Below the pieces are notes generated by a model, which saw only the letters and a list, made by a program, of their open reading frames with translations, did no database searches and was not told where the DNA came from. Below are positions 52,003-61,691 of a DNA stretch of 64,000 nt, piece after piece. Within the stretch, counting starts at the first letter, position 1. Each line of letters opens with the position of its first letter. The stretch lies in NCBI GenBank assembly GCA_025800395.1, contig JAOXRU010000576.1, positions 1 to 64,000 of the forward strand, in the 5' to 3' direction. Made by a program: the position numbers and the translations under genes. This DNA is from Flavobacteriaceae bacterium. Lineage in GTDB: Bacteria; Bacteroidota; Bacteroidia; Flavobacteriales; Flavobacteriaceae.

Positions 52003-52860
52003 TTACCAGTCTTTTTGATTTTTTCGCCTCACTCCTTTAACTTTTTTTGCATTCATTTTTTCCTGCACCTTCTTTTCTTCATTTTTCATGGCTTGCAGCA
52101 AATTTTGAATTTGTTGGGGGGACAATTTATTTTTCTTTGGTTGCTGTTGCTGTTGCTGTTGCTGTTTTTTGTCTTGCTGATCGTTTTTTCCTTTGTTATC
52201 CTTCTTCTCTTTTTTATCTTCTTCGGGCTTTTTGTCGTTTTTGCCTTCTTTATCCTGGTCGCCTTTGTTTTTTTCCTGATCGCCCTCTTTGTCTTTTTTG
52301 TCTTGGTCGCCTTCTTTTTTGTCGTCTTTCTTTTCTTTGTCTTTATCGTTGTCTTTTTCTTTCTTGTCTTTTTTGTTGTTTTTGTCTTTGGGGTTTTTGT
52401 CCTCTTGTTTTTTGAGCATTTCTTTGGCAAGGGCCAAATTGTAACGTGTTTCGTCGTCTTTGGGATTGTTGCGCAATGCTTGTTTGTAAGAAGTTACAGC
52501 CTCTTGGTATTTTTTGTTTTGCATAAACACATTGCCGAGATTGTGATAGGCTTGGTGTTTTTCGCTTTTGTTTTCTGCAATTTCTGCAGTTTGCTTAAAA
52601 CGCAGCAAGGCTTCGTCAAAGTTGCTACCTTTGTAATATTGGGTGCCCAAATTGTATCTTGCTACTGTGTTTTTATTGTTTTTGGAGATAGCTTGGCGGT
52701 ATTTGGCTTCTGCTTGCACATTTTCTTTGGTGGTATAATGCTGGTTGCCTTCGTAAGTAAGGTTGTTGGAGTCTTGCAGATTGGTTTTTTCTTGCTTGTC
52801 GGTTTCTTGTGCCCACGAAAATCCTAGCGTCAGACACATCAGATATACTATTTTTTTCAT
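52003..52860 (-). CDS. batC: BatC-like TPR protein with K/D/E/Q-rich tail
   Basis: TPRs (YNLGTQYYKGSNFDEALLRFKQ) and low-complexity KDKNNKKDKKEK..QQQQQQQQ. Confidence 0.85.
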   Translation of the reverse strand: MKKIVYLMCLTLGFSWAQETDKQEKTNLQDSNNLTYEGNQHYTTKENVQAEAKYRQAISKNNKNTVARYNLGTQYYKGSNFDEALLRFKQTAEIAENKSEKHQAYHNLGNVFMQNKKYQEAVTSYKQALRNNPKDDETRYNLALAKEMLKKQEDKNPKDKNNKKDKKEKDNDKDKEKKDDKKEGDQDKKDKEGDQEKNKGDQDKEGKNDKKPEEDKKEKKDNKGKNDQQDKKQQQQQQQQPKKNKLSPQQIQNLLQAMKNEEKKVQEKMNAKKVKGVRRKNQKDW

Positions 52861-53900
52861 TTGCTTGCTTTTTCGTTAAACAAATTGAGTTTTCGAAGCC
52901 AGATCGTTTTTCTGTCCAAGACAAAAATATCTAGGAGTAAAATGAATAAGGCAGCGGCTATAAACCATTGAAATTGGTCTTTGAATTCGGCAAATTGCTT
53001 GGCTTCAAATTCTTTTTTATCCATTTTGGCAAGTTCTTCTTTAAAAGTTTCCACTGCCATTTCTGTATTTTGTCCGTTGATGTATTTCCCATTACCATCT
53101 TTGGCTATTTCTTCCAATATTTCTGGGTTGAGCTTGGTAATGACTACATTTCCTTGTGGATCTTTTTTGTAGGTATCGAGCAGTCCACGGCGTTTTATTG
53201 GAATGCGATCACCTTTGGTGGTTCCTACGCCTATGGTGTAGATTTTGATACCTTCTTCTACGGCTTTCTCTACCATTTCTTGTGCTGCACCATCAGAATG
53301 ATCTTCTCCATCGGAGAGGATGAGAAGCACCCTATTGGTTTGCTCTTCGTCGTTGAAAAAAGTGGTAGCCAGATCTATTGCTTCATCCAAGGCGGTACCT
53401 TGAGAGGACAGCATATTGGTATTCATGCCCTGCAAAAACATACGAGCAGCACCATAGTCGGTGGTAATTGGTAATTGAGGATAGGCCTGTCCTGCGTAGG
53501 CTATAATGCCGATACGATCACTAGCCAATTGTTGTATAATCTCCGATACCAAGCGTTTGGACTTTTCCAAACGGTTGGGGGCGATGTCTTCTGCCAACAT
53601 ACTCTTAGATACGTCTACAGCAAATACCAAATCGACTCCTTCTCTTTTTACTGTTTCCAATTTGGTGCCTACTTTGGGGTTTACCAATGAGACTATAATA
53701 CATGACAAGCCCAATAGGAGGAGTAAAAACTTGAGGGTTCCCTTAAACTTGGAAGTATCTGGACTGAGTTTTTTAAACAAAGCAGTATCTGCAAATTTTT
53801 GTTGTTGCTTTCTTTTCCATATACGCACCAGCACATGTAGCACCACCATTACTGGGATGGCAATAAACAAATAGAAATATATTTTTTCTTCTAACTGCAT
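52857..53900 (-). CDS. batB: VWA domain protein BatB
   Basis: DLVFAVDVSKSMLAEDIAPNRLEKSK MIDAS; two TM helices. Confidence 0.9.
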   Translation of the reverse strand: MQLEEKIYFYLFIAIPVMVVLHVLVRIWKRKQQQKFADTALFKKLSPDTSKFKGTLKFLLLLLGLSCIIVSLVNPKVGTKLETVKREGVDLVFAVDVSKSMLAEDIAPNRLEKSKRLVSEIIQQLASDRIGIIAYAGQAYPQLPITTDYGAARMFLQGMNTNMLSSQGTALDEAIDLATTFFNDEEQTNRVLLILSDGEDHSDGAAQEMVEKAVEEGIKIYTIGVGTTKGDRIPIKRRGLLDTYKKDPQGNVVITKLNPEILEEIAKDGNGKYINGQNTEMAVETFKEELAKMDKKEFEAKQFAEFKDQFQWFIAAALFILLLDIFVLDRKTIWLRKLNLFNEKASK

Positions 53901-53903
53901 GGT

Positions 53904-54902
53904 CTAAACAAAGCTTTTAAATAAGGTATGCGACAATATCCACTCCAACAAAAGTAAGCCCAAAGCAAGGAGTGCGAGGGGTCTAAATTTTTCTTCGTAT
54001 TTGTGGTATTTAAATTCTTCTATTTCTGTTGTTTCCAACTGATTAATTTCTTCATATATAGCTTCCAATTTTTCATTGTTGGTAGCTCTAAAATATTTTC
54101 CTCCGGTATCTTTGGCGATAGATTGCAGGAGTTTTTCGTCTATTTCTACTTTTCTAAACCCATAGCGAAAACTACCATCTGGGTTGTATGCTATGGGCGA
54201 GAGCGCATTTCCATTGGTGCCAATACCTATGGTATAGGTTTTGATGCCGTATTCGGTGGCGAGCTCAGAAGCTGTTTTGGGTTCGATAAAGCCCGAATTG
54301 TTGACACCATCGGTAAGCAAAATGATGATTTTGCTTTTGGCTTTGCTGTCTTTGAGTCGGTTTACCGCTGTAGCCAATCCCATGCCGATAGCAGTTCCGT
54401 CTTCTAATTGGCCGTAATTGATTTCGTTTAACGAGCGCAAAACGATAGATTTATCGCTAGTGATAGGGGTCTTGGTATAGCTTTCTCCAGCGTATGCTAC
54501 CAAGCCAATGCGGTCGTTTGGTCGGTCGTTTATAAAATTAGAGGCAACCTTTTTGAGCGCACGTAGGCGATTGGGTTTTAGATCTTTTGCCAACATGCTC
54601 GAAGAAACATCTATAGCCATCACTATATCGATACCTTTGGTGGTTTTGGTTCTCGAAGAAATGTCTTCTGTCTGTGGTCGGGCTAGGGCCAAAATAAGCA
54701 CACTGAGGGCCAAAAGGCGCAATACAAATAGTCCGTGACGGAGTTTGCCCAATATAGAAGTGCTGTCAAAACCTTCGATACTCGAAATTTTTACGCTTGC
54801 ATGTTGTTTTTTGTGTTTGAACCAATACCAAACAAGTGCTATTGGCAGTAGGAAAAACAACTGCAGTAGTTCTGGATTTGCAAATTTTATTTGGTCAAAC
54901 AT
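53904..54902 (-). CDS. batA: VWA domain protein BatA
   Basis: DIVMAIDVSSSMLAKDLKPNRLRALK MIDAS. Confidence 0.9.
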   Translation of the reverse strand: MFDQIKFANPELLQLFFLLPIALVWYWFKHKKQHASVKISSIEGFDSTSILGKLRHGLFVLRLLALSVLILALARPQTEDISSRTKTTKGIDIVMAIDVSSSMLAKDLKPNRLRALKKVASNFINDRPNDRIGLVAYAGESYTKTPITSDKSIVLRSLNEINYGQLEDGTAIGMGLATAVNRLKDSKAKSKIIILLTDGVNNSGFIEPKTASELATEYGIKTYTIGIGTNGNALSPIAYNPDGSFRYGFRKVEIDEKLLQSIAKDTGGKYFRATNNEKLEAIYEEINQLETTEIEEFKYHKYEEKFRPLALLALGLLLLEWILSHTLFKSFV

Positions 54903-54905
54903 ATT

Positions 54906-56549
54906 TTATATTTGGGTTTTTACGTCTAGCCCACTTTCTATTCGTTCTACAATTTGCTGGGCGTAGATGTCTTCTTGTTCCCAGCGGATAATGATTTGCT
55001 GCAAGAAGCCTTTTCCGCCAAAGTGCAATAATAAATATTCTCCTTTAATTTGGTCGCCATTGGGGAGATCAAAATCTCCTTTACCAAAAGTTTTTAATCC
55101 TTGTATGCCACTAGGGGTGTCAAATGCCTCATTTTTGCTGATTAGATTTTTGGCACCTTGTTTATCCATTTGTTTCAGAGCAGCTTCTACTGCTTTTTCC
55201 AATTCCGTTTCAAATTCTCCATTGAAGCTGGTCGTTCGAATGAAGACACTAAAGTGAGCCGAAGGCTTGTTGTAGCCAAACTGCTGTATGGCAGTGATAT
55301 TGGCTTTTTCTGCTGTTGGGATTTTGGTTTTTTCCCTTTGCAGTACTTCTGGAGTTTCGAGGATTACAGGAGGGTATCCGTATTCGCTTTTTACCCATTC
55401 TTTTTCGAGCAAAACCATGCTTGGGTTGCGCAAGACAGTATCTATGGTTTTTTGGGGGCCTACTATAGCCATGGTCACCCCAAAGGCCAATACCAATAAG
55501 CCGATGCCTCCTATAAGGCTGTATTGCATTCTTTTTTTGCTTTTTTTTGCGGCCATTTCTGCCAAATACTCCTGATTGGCTTGCAGTTCTTCTTCTGTCG
55601 GTTCGGGCAAGGCCTCTTTGGTTTTGGTAACGATTTGTTCGATGCTACTGCGATGCGATTCGGCCAATTTGTTTTCGGGTTTTGAACGGGCAAATTTCAC
55701 CAAATCGGCAGTTTGCAATATTTGTTGAAACTCATTTATGGTTTGCGCATCGAGTTTTAGCTCGCCACTATCGTTGAGTAAGTTTATCCGATCTATGAGC
55801 TGATCGGTGGTGCTTTCCAAGGCTGCGATTTTGGCATCTTCTTCCAAATACTGTCTTACGATATCGGTAAGTTGCGAATAATAAGCTTTGTATTCGGATT
55901 GGATGAGGTATTTGGATTTTTCTAGTTGCTGTAAAGCCAATATAGCCCTGTCGTATGCGGGCAATTGTGCGATTTGTTCTTCTTCGCTTAGGGGTTTTTT
56001 TCGTACAAAAAACCAATAGACAACCGCTCCTAGCAACAGCAAAGCAAGCAAAATATACAAGGGCAATCTCCACCAGCCACTATGGTCTTTTTCTACCGCT
56101 ATGATGGGTTTGATGTCGTAGAGTTTTTGTTTGGTAGTATCTACAGCCACATCAGCCACACGTATGCGTGCCGAATCGGTAAAAAATGCTTTGTTGTTTA
56201 TGGTTATTTTTTGTTGTGGTAGGGTATAATAGCCCGAATCGAATTGGGTAAGGGCATAGATTCTTTGTAGGATATACCTTTGGTTGTTTTTGGTGGTATC
56301 TGTGGGGCTAATCTCCACCGTTTCTAGAGGCAAAAAACTCTGTCCTTCGGGAAAATCAACCACGTCTGTGGAATCTATTTCTACGCGAATTTTGTATCGT
56401 ATTTGATCGCCGATGTGGATATGGGTAGTATCCATATCCACAGAGATTTCTTGGGCTTGTAACCATGGCGTACATAGAGCGGCCATAAGCAAGAAGCTCC
56501 ATAGGTTTTTGGAGAATCGGTAGCTATATATTTGTTTGTTTTTCTGCAT
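54906..56549 (-). CDS. BatD-like membrane protein of the bat cluster
   Basis: Signal peptide, beta-rich N-terminus, TM helices; between DUF58 and batA. Confidence 0.7.
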   Translation of the reverse strand: MQKNKQIYSYRFSKNLWSFLLMAALCTPWLQAQEISVDMDTTHIHIGDQIRYKIRVEIDSTDVVDFPEGQSFLPLETVEISPTDTTKNNQRYILQRIYALTQFDSGYYTLPQQKITINNKAFFTDSARIRVADVAVDTTKQKLYDIKPIIAVEKDHSGWWRLPLYILLALLLLGAVVYWFFVRKKPLSEEEQIAQLPAYDRAILALQQLEKSKYLIQSEYKAYYSQLTDIVRQYLEEDAKIAALESTTDQLIDRINLLNDSGELKLDAQTINEFQQILQTADLVKFARSKPENKLAESHRSSIEQIVTKTKEALPEPTEEELQANQEYLAEMAAKKSKKRMQYSLIGGIGLLVLAFGVTMAIVGPQKTIDTVLRNPSMVLLEKEWVKSEYGYPPVILETPEVLQREKTKIPTAEKANITAIQQFGYNKPSAHFSVFIRTTSFNGEFETELEKAVEAALKQMDKQGAKNLISKNEAFDTPSGIQGLKTFGKGDFDLPNGDQIKGEYLLLHFGGKGFLQQIIIRWEQEDIYAQQIVERIESGLDVKTQI

Positions 56550-57415
56550 TAGCCTCTTCGTTTAAAATATCCCAAGAGTTTTTTCACATAGCTTTCGTCT
56601 ACTCTAGTACTTAGCACGCCACAGCCACTTTTGCTAAAAGCGGATTGGAAGTAATTGGTATTTTCCAAATAGGACGCCGCATAGGCGGTACGCACTTTTT
56701 TGGAACTGGTATTGATGGTACGTGTTTTGCCAGTTTCGGCATCTAGAAAATGCACCAATCCCAGATTGGGGATACTTTCTTCTTTGGGATCATATACGCG
56801 TATACCAGTGACATCGTGTTTTTTTCCAATAATTTTCAGGGTTTGCTCATAGTTTTTGTCCATAAAATCGGAAAGCACAAAAACGATGGCTTTTTTCTTC
56901 ATCATATTGGAAATGTATTTGAGAGCCAAAGCAATATCTGTTTTTTTGCTTTTTGGTTGAAACTCTAGCAATTCACGAATGATGCGCAGCACATGTGATT
57001 TGCCTTTTTTGGGAGGGATAAATAATTCAATCTCGTCGGAAAACAACAGCAATCCAACCTTATCGTTGTTTTGCATGGCCGAAAAAGCCAAGGTGGCCGA
57101 GATTTCGGTTAGGATTTCTCTTTTAAATTGTTTGATGGTGCCAAAAGCTTCCGATCCACTTACATCTACCGCCAAAAGCATGGTGAGCTCGCGTTCTTCT
57201 TCGAATACTTTTACATAAGGTTCGTTATATCTTGCGGTTACATTCCAATCGATATTTCGAACATCATCTCCATAATGATACTGACGAACTTCACTAAAAG
57301 TCATACCACGACCTTTGAAGGTAGAGTGGTATTCTCCTCCGAAGATATGATCGGACAACCTTCTGGTCTTGATCTCTATTTTGCGTACTTTTTTTAGTAA
57401 TTCTTTAGTATCCAT
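56549..57415 (-). CDS. DUF58 domain-containing protein
   Basis: EYHSTFKGRGMTFSEVRQYHYGDDVRNIDWNVTARYNEPYVKVFEEERELT. Confidence 0.95.
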   Translation of the reverse strand: MDTKELLKKVRKIEIKTRRLSDHIFGGEYHSTFKGRGMTFSEVRQYHYGDDVRNIDWNVTARYNEPYVKVFEEERELTMLLAVDVSGSEAFGTIKQFKREILTEISATLAFSAMQNNDKVGLLLFSDEIELFIPPKKGKSHVLRIIRELLEFQPKSKKTDIALALKYISNMMKKKAIVFVLSDFMDKNYEQTLKIIGKKHDVTGIRVYDPKEESIPNLGLVHFLDAETGKTRTINTSSKKVRTAYAASYLENTNYFQSAFSKSGCGVLSTRVDESYVKKLLGYFKRRG

Positions 57416-57442
57416 TTGGATTTATGATTAATGATTGCTGAT

Positions 57443-57824
57443 TTAAGATTGGTTTCTTTCTTTTGATGTTTTCATACTTTTCACAAAAATGGCAATCAAT
57501 TCGTCGTTTTCTTTTATCGTTTTTTGGTATCAATTCAGACCTAGTTCATATTTTTAAATTGATGTGGGTCTCTCTTCATTCTTTAAGACAAATTCCCATT
57601 CTGAAAATAAAATCTTTAGTAGAAACTGCACTATGGGCTTCTCCATAATTTGGTGCTGCAGACGTGGAAGATCTAATGATTTGAGATGCGAGGTGGTTTG
57701 CTGCAAAATGATTCGCCATATCGTAATTCATTTTTATTATTGCAACGGAAAAATCTATTAATCTATTTTCTAAAGTAAATTTATCCATATATCTTTTCTG
57801 CAATCTAAAATCGGAAATCTCCAA
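57443..57824 (-). pseudogene. Four-helix bundle (23S rRNA IVP-like) protein, disrupted
   Basis: 57576-57824 encodes MDKFTLENRLIDFSVAIIKM..SSTSAAPNYGEAHSAVSTKDFIFRMGICLKE then TGA; homologous-looking sequence continues (RETHINLKI) and in another frame (YQKTIKENDELIAIFVKSMKTSKERNQS*). Confidence 0.7.
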
Positions 57825-57835
57825 TCCGCAATTCG

Positions 57836-58840
57836 TTAAGGCACTTCTATTTCGTTTACGATTTTTTGGATCAGGTCTTCGCTGCTAATATTTTCCGCTT
57901 CTGCTTCATAGGTAATTCCAATTCTATGGCGCAGTACATCATATACTACAGCGCGTACATCTTCTGGAATGACATAGCCTCTTCTTTTGATAAAGGCATA
58001 ACATTTTGCAGCCATTGCCAAGTTGATGCTACCCCTAGGAGATGCACCAAAACTAATGAGTGGTTTTATTTCTTCTAGCTTGTATTTTTCTGGATACCGT
58101 GTAGCAAAGATAATGTCGAGGATGTATTTTTCTATTTTCTCATCCATATAGACCTCTCTCACAGCAGCTTGTGCTCTGAGGATTTGCTCTAGGCTTACGA
58201 CGGGATTTACTTGATTGAATCCTCCTTTGAGGTTGGCTCGAACAATATGTTGTTCTTCATTCATTTTGGGGTAGTCGATAACCGTTTTGAGCATAAATCG
58301 ATCTACTTGCGCCTCTGGTAGTGGATAAGTACCTTCTTGTTCTACGGGGTTTTGTGTGGCCATTACCAAAAATGGTTGTTGTAGTTTGAAAGTTTCTTCT
58401 CCGATGGTTACCTGTTTTTCTTGCATGGCTTCGAGCAAGGCCGATTGCACTTTCGCTGGTGCACGGTTGATCTCATCTGCCAAGACAAAATTGGCGAAAA
58501 TAGGTCCCTTTTTGATAGAAAATTCGTTTTGTTTGATATTGTATATCATAGTACCTATAACATCCGCAGGCAATAGATCGGGTGTAAACTGAATACGGCT
58601 AAAGTCTCCATGAACTGCTTTTGACAAAGTGTTGATGGCAAGGGTTTTTGCCAAACCAGGAACCCCTTCCAATAAGATGTGTCCTTGGCCAAGTAAGCCG
58701 ATGAGCAATCGCTCTATCATTTGCTGCTGTCCTATGATGACCTTGTTCATCTCCGCAGTAAGCAGATCGATAAAAGCACTTTCCTTGTTTATTTTTTCAT
58801 TAATTGCACTAATATCAATAGTAGTTTCCTCCATAAGCAT
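57836..58840 (-). CDS. moxR: MoxR family AAA+ ATPase
   Basis: LLEGVPGLAKTLAINTLSKAV; VLADEINRAPAKVQSALLEAMQEKQVTIG; MATQNPVEQEGTYPLPEAQVDRF. Confidence 0.95.
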   Translation of the reverse strand: MLMEETTIDISAINEKINKESAFIDLLTAEMNKVIIGQQQMIERLLIGLLGQGHILLEGVPGLAKTLAINTLSKAVHGDFSRIQFTPDLLPADVIGTMIYNIKQNEFSIKKGPIFANFVLADEINRAPAKVQSALLEAMQEKQVTIGEETFKLQQPFLVMATQNPVEQEGTYPLPEAQVDRFMLKTVIDYPKMNEEQHIVRANLKGGFNQVNPVVSLEQILRAQAAVREVYMDEKIEKYILDIIFATRYPEKYKLEEIKPLISFGASPRGSINLAMAAKCYAFIKRRGYVIPEDVRAVVYDVLRHRIGITYEAEAENISSEDLIQKIVNEIEVP

Positions 58841-59334
58841 GGTTTTTAAATCGAAATTTGTTGCGCTAATTTAACATTTATATGCAAATTCAAAATTTTT
58901 GTAAAATTAGGCTGTTAAGAATTGGTTAAAATATCTCTAAATTCCGCTATTTTAGAATGTTTTTAAGGGGAAGCACGATTTCCTTAAGATTTTGTTTACA
59001 GTTTTGGATTTGCTATTAGCGAATTTTATTTCGAATAACGATTGAAAACGACCAAGACGCAACAGAAAATACACTATAAAAACTCATGAAAAAAAAGTAG
59101 TGACGCAGTAAAAAACCTCTAAGACTAGGGTTTAAATTTTGTTTTCCAAAACCATATAAAGAACAGAAAAACAGAGTATTAGGTAAAAACACATGTTTGG
59201 TTCTAGCTTTGTGGTGCGTAAATTTATAAAATAAAATAAGGGATAACCATAAACAAAGTAAGGAATTTATTATATATTTGATAGTATTTACTAATATAAT
59301 TATTGGAGAAAATTTATTTAAAAAAGAAAGATAA

Positions 59335-59805
59335 ATGAAAAGAAGAATATTTGTAAAGCTTGGTATGGTGTTTACTGTGTTGGGCTTAATATTGGGAACA
59401 GCTTGCAGCAGTGATGATGACGGAGACGCACCTATGTCTCCTTCAAAGACCATTCGACACATCGTATTGTTTAAGTACAAAGAAAGTGTAACCAAAGCAC
59501 AAAAGGACGAAGTGATTTCTAAGTTTATGGCTTTAAAGCAATCCAAAAAAGATGGAGAAACTTATATCAGAGATATAGAATACGGCTATCAAAACAGTAA
59601 AGAAGGAGTATCTCGCGGATATGAAATTGCCTTTTTGGTAAGCTTTAATTCTATTGCAGATAGAGATTATTATGTAGGGCAACCATTTATAACCGAAGCC
59701 GGAAAATTTGATGCACAACACGATGCCTTCAAAGCATTTGTGGGGCCATTATTGGCAACGGAAAATGGGGTACTCGTTTATGATTACGATGCCATAAAAA
59801 TGTAG
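59335..59805 (+). CDS. Dabb family lipoprotein (stress-responsive A/B barrel)
   Basis: Lipobox GTACSS; IRHIVLFKYKESVTKAQKDEVISKFMALK. Confidence 0.88.
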   Translation: MKRRIFVKLGMVFTVLGLILGTACSSDDDGDAPMSPSKTIRHIVLFKYKESVTKAQKDEVISKFMALKQSKKDGETYIRDIEYGYQNSKEGVSRGYEIAFLVSFNSIADRDYYVGQPFITEAGKFDAQHDAFKAFVGPLLATENGVLVYDYDAIKM

Positions 59806-59831
59806 TATTTTTTTAGTTAGTTTTTAAGTAT

Positions 59832-59868
59832 AAAGCCGTTTGATGCATAGTCTTTAAACGGCTTTTTT
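59832..59868 (+). terminator. Intrinsic terminator
   Basis: AAAGCCGTTTGATGCATAGTCTTTAAACGGCTTTTTT. Confidence 0.8.
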
Positions 59869-59952
59869 ATGATTGGGTTGTTATCCTATAATCCTTTTTG
59901 TTCTTAAAAAATAAAGACCTTACCTTTAGACCAACAAGAAAAACGAATTTAT

Positions 59953-60708
59953 ATGAAGACTGCATTAATAACCGGGGCAACAAGTGGAATAGGAAAAGCC
60001 ACGGCAGAAAGGCTCTACAAAGAAGGTTATAGATTGGTAATTTGTGGACGCAGAACTAAGCGCTTGCAAGACTTGCAATCTGCATTTGGGGGAGGAGAGA
60101 ATTGTGCTATATTAACATTTGATGTTCGCGATAAAAAAGCAGTAGAAGACGCTATTGCTAGTTTGCCAGTCCCATTTTCTGATATTGATTTGTTGGTGAA
60201 CAATGCAGGCAATGCACATGGTTTGGATCCAATAAACACAGGAAGTTTGGAGGATTGGGATGCTATGATGGATATCAATGTAAAAGGTTTGTTGTATGTA
60301 TCTAAAGCAATTATTCCATCTATGGTAGAAAAGAAAGCAGGACATATCATCAATATTGGGTCTATAGCGGGAAAAGAAGTGTATCCCAATGGCAATGTGT
60401 ATTGTGCCAGCAAACATGCGGTAGATGCCATCACTAAGGGAATGCGAATAGATTTGAATGCCTACGGTATACGAGTTGGTGGGATACATCCGGGATTGGT
60501 AGAAACGGAGTTTAGCGAGGTGCGATTTAAAGGCGATGTGGAAAGAGCAAATACAGTCTACCAAGGATATAAGGCTTTACAATCGGAAGATATAGCGGAT
60601 ATTATAGCCTTTGTAGTGAGTAGGCCTTATCATATAAATATAGCCGATTTGGTGGTATATCCTACCGCCCAAGCGAGCAGTACCATACTCAAAAAAGGCG
60701 AAAACTAG
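59953..60708 (+). CDS. SDR family NAD(P)-dependent oxidoreductase
   Basis: TALITGATSGIGKATAERL; LLVNNAGNAHG; YCASKHAVDAITKGMRIDL. Confidence 0.95.
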   Translation: MKTALITGATSGIGKATAERLYKEGYRLVICGRRTKRLQDLQSAFGGGENCAILTFDVRDKKAVEDAIASLPVPFSDIDLLVNNAGNAHGLDPINTGSLEDWDAMMDINVKGLLYVSKAIIPSMVEKKAGHIINIGSIAGKEVYPNGNVYCASKHAVDAITKGMRIDLNAYGIRVGGIHPGLVETEFSEVRFKGDVERANTVYQGYKALQSEDIADIIAFVVSRPYHINIADLVVYPTAQASSTILKKGEN

Positions 60709-60714
60709 AGACGT

Positions 60715-60826
60715 ACTGTGCGAGCGATAGAGCCATTGTTGGAGCTCTTTTTTGTGGATAGCGGTAGCGGTCCACAAAAAAAGCGACTGGTGAAAGCGCG
60801 GTGCTACTTTCGCCTGAGCGTTATAG
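60715..60826. repeat. Structured intergenic element downstream of SDR gene
   Basis: TTTTTTGTGGA (60748-60758)/TCCACAAAAAAA (60771-60782) stem flanked by GAGCGATAGAGCCATTGTTGGAGC and GCGACTGGTGAAAGCGCGGTGCTACTTTCGCC. Confidence 0.5.
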
Positions 60827-60919
60827 AAAACGAGGGTTTTTGTTCTTATAGAGTTTAAATAAATATTGCTATAGAAAGTAGCACGCACCCATATCCTAAA
60901 CTCAATAAATGATGTAATT

Positions 60920-61465
60920 TTGCGTTTTAACACTAATCAAACTAAAAATATGAAGAAGCAATGGCTACAGTTTTTTCTTCTAGGATGTATGGCATTCGCT
61001 ACTATGGCATCCTGCAAAACGGAGAAAAAAGACGCAAAAAAGGAGCAGACAGAAGTAACTGCAACAAAGTATCAGTGTCCTATGGACTGTGAAAAAGGGA
61101 AAATCTATGATGCAATTGGCAGTTGTCCGGTATGTAAGATGGATTTGGCGGCAAAAGGAGAAACCAAGGCAGAGGATGGAGATCAGGAAGAGATGTGTCA
61201 ATGTCCAGAAGGCGAGTGCGAATGTGGTGGAAAAGAGAATTGTAAATGCGGCACACCTGGCTATGACCACAAAGGCAACAAGCTAGACGAAATGGCGTGC
61301 AATATGGATAAGGAAGCCTGTAAGAAGAAAATGGCAGATTGCAAGATGCGCAAGGAGGAGTGTGCTGCTAAGAAGAAGGAGTGCAAAATGAGCGAAGAAG
61401 AATGCGAAAAAGCTGGTTGCTGCCAAGATAGAGAAGCGCAGCCTAAAGAAGCGGAAGGCAAATAA
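60920..61465 (+). CDS. Cys-rich heavy-metal-binding-domain lipoprotein
   Basis: YQCPMDCEKGKIYDAIGSCPVCKMDLAAK domain plus tail with Cys about every 7 residues; real start likely MKKQWLQ (60950). Confidence 0.8.
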   Translation: MRFNTNQTKNMKKQWLQFFLLGCMAFATMASCKTEKKDAKKEQTEVTATKYQCPMDCEKGKIYDAIGSCPVCKMDLAAKGETKAEDGDQEEMCQCPEGECECGGKENCKCGTPGYDHKGNKLDEMACNMDKEACKKKMADCKMRKEECAAKKKECKMSEEECEKAGCCQDREAQPKEAEGK

Positions 61466-61545
61466 TAGTTGTTTAAAAATATTGCGGTTAAAAGGGGTTA
61501 GAAATTGGCATCAATTTTTGGCAAATCGCAACCTTATTACACAAG

Positions 61546-61582
61546 AAAACCGTTCAGTGTTTATACGCTAAACGGTTTTTTT
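61546..61582 (+). terminator. Intrinsic terminator
   Basis: AAAACCGTTCAGTGTTTATACGCTAAACGGTTTTTTT. Confidence 0.75.
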
Positions 61583-61691
61583 GTGTGCTGTAGGGAGGAA
61601 AAGCAGTAGTTGCCATTTAATAAAACATGCATCACAGGAAAAAGAAATAGGTGTCATTTGTTTTAAGAAAACCTTAAAAATGATATAATCT

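Noticed and set aside
52015-52827. 270-aa plus-strand ORF antisense to batC
   Set aside because: Mirror artefact: the K/D/E-rich purine-biased coding strand produces a stop-free F/V/L-rich antisense frame; batC itself has clear TPR and operon support.
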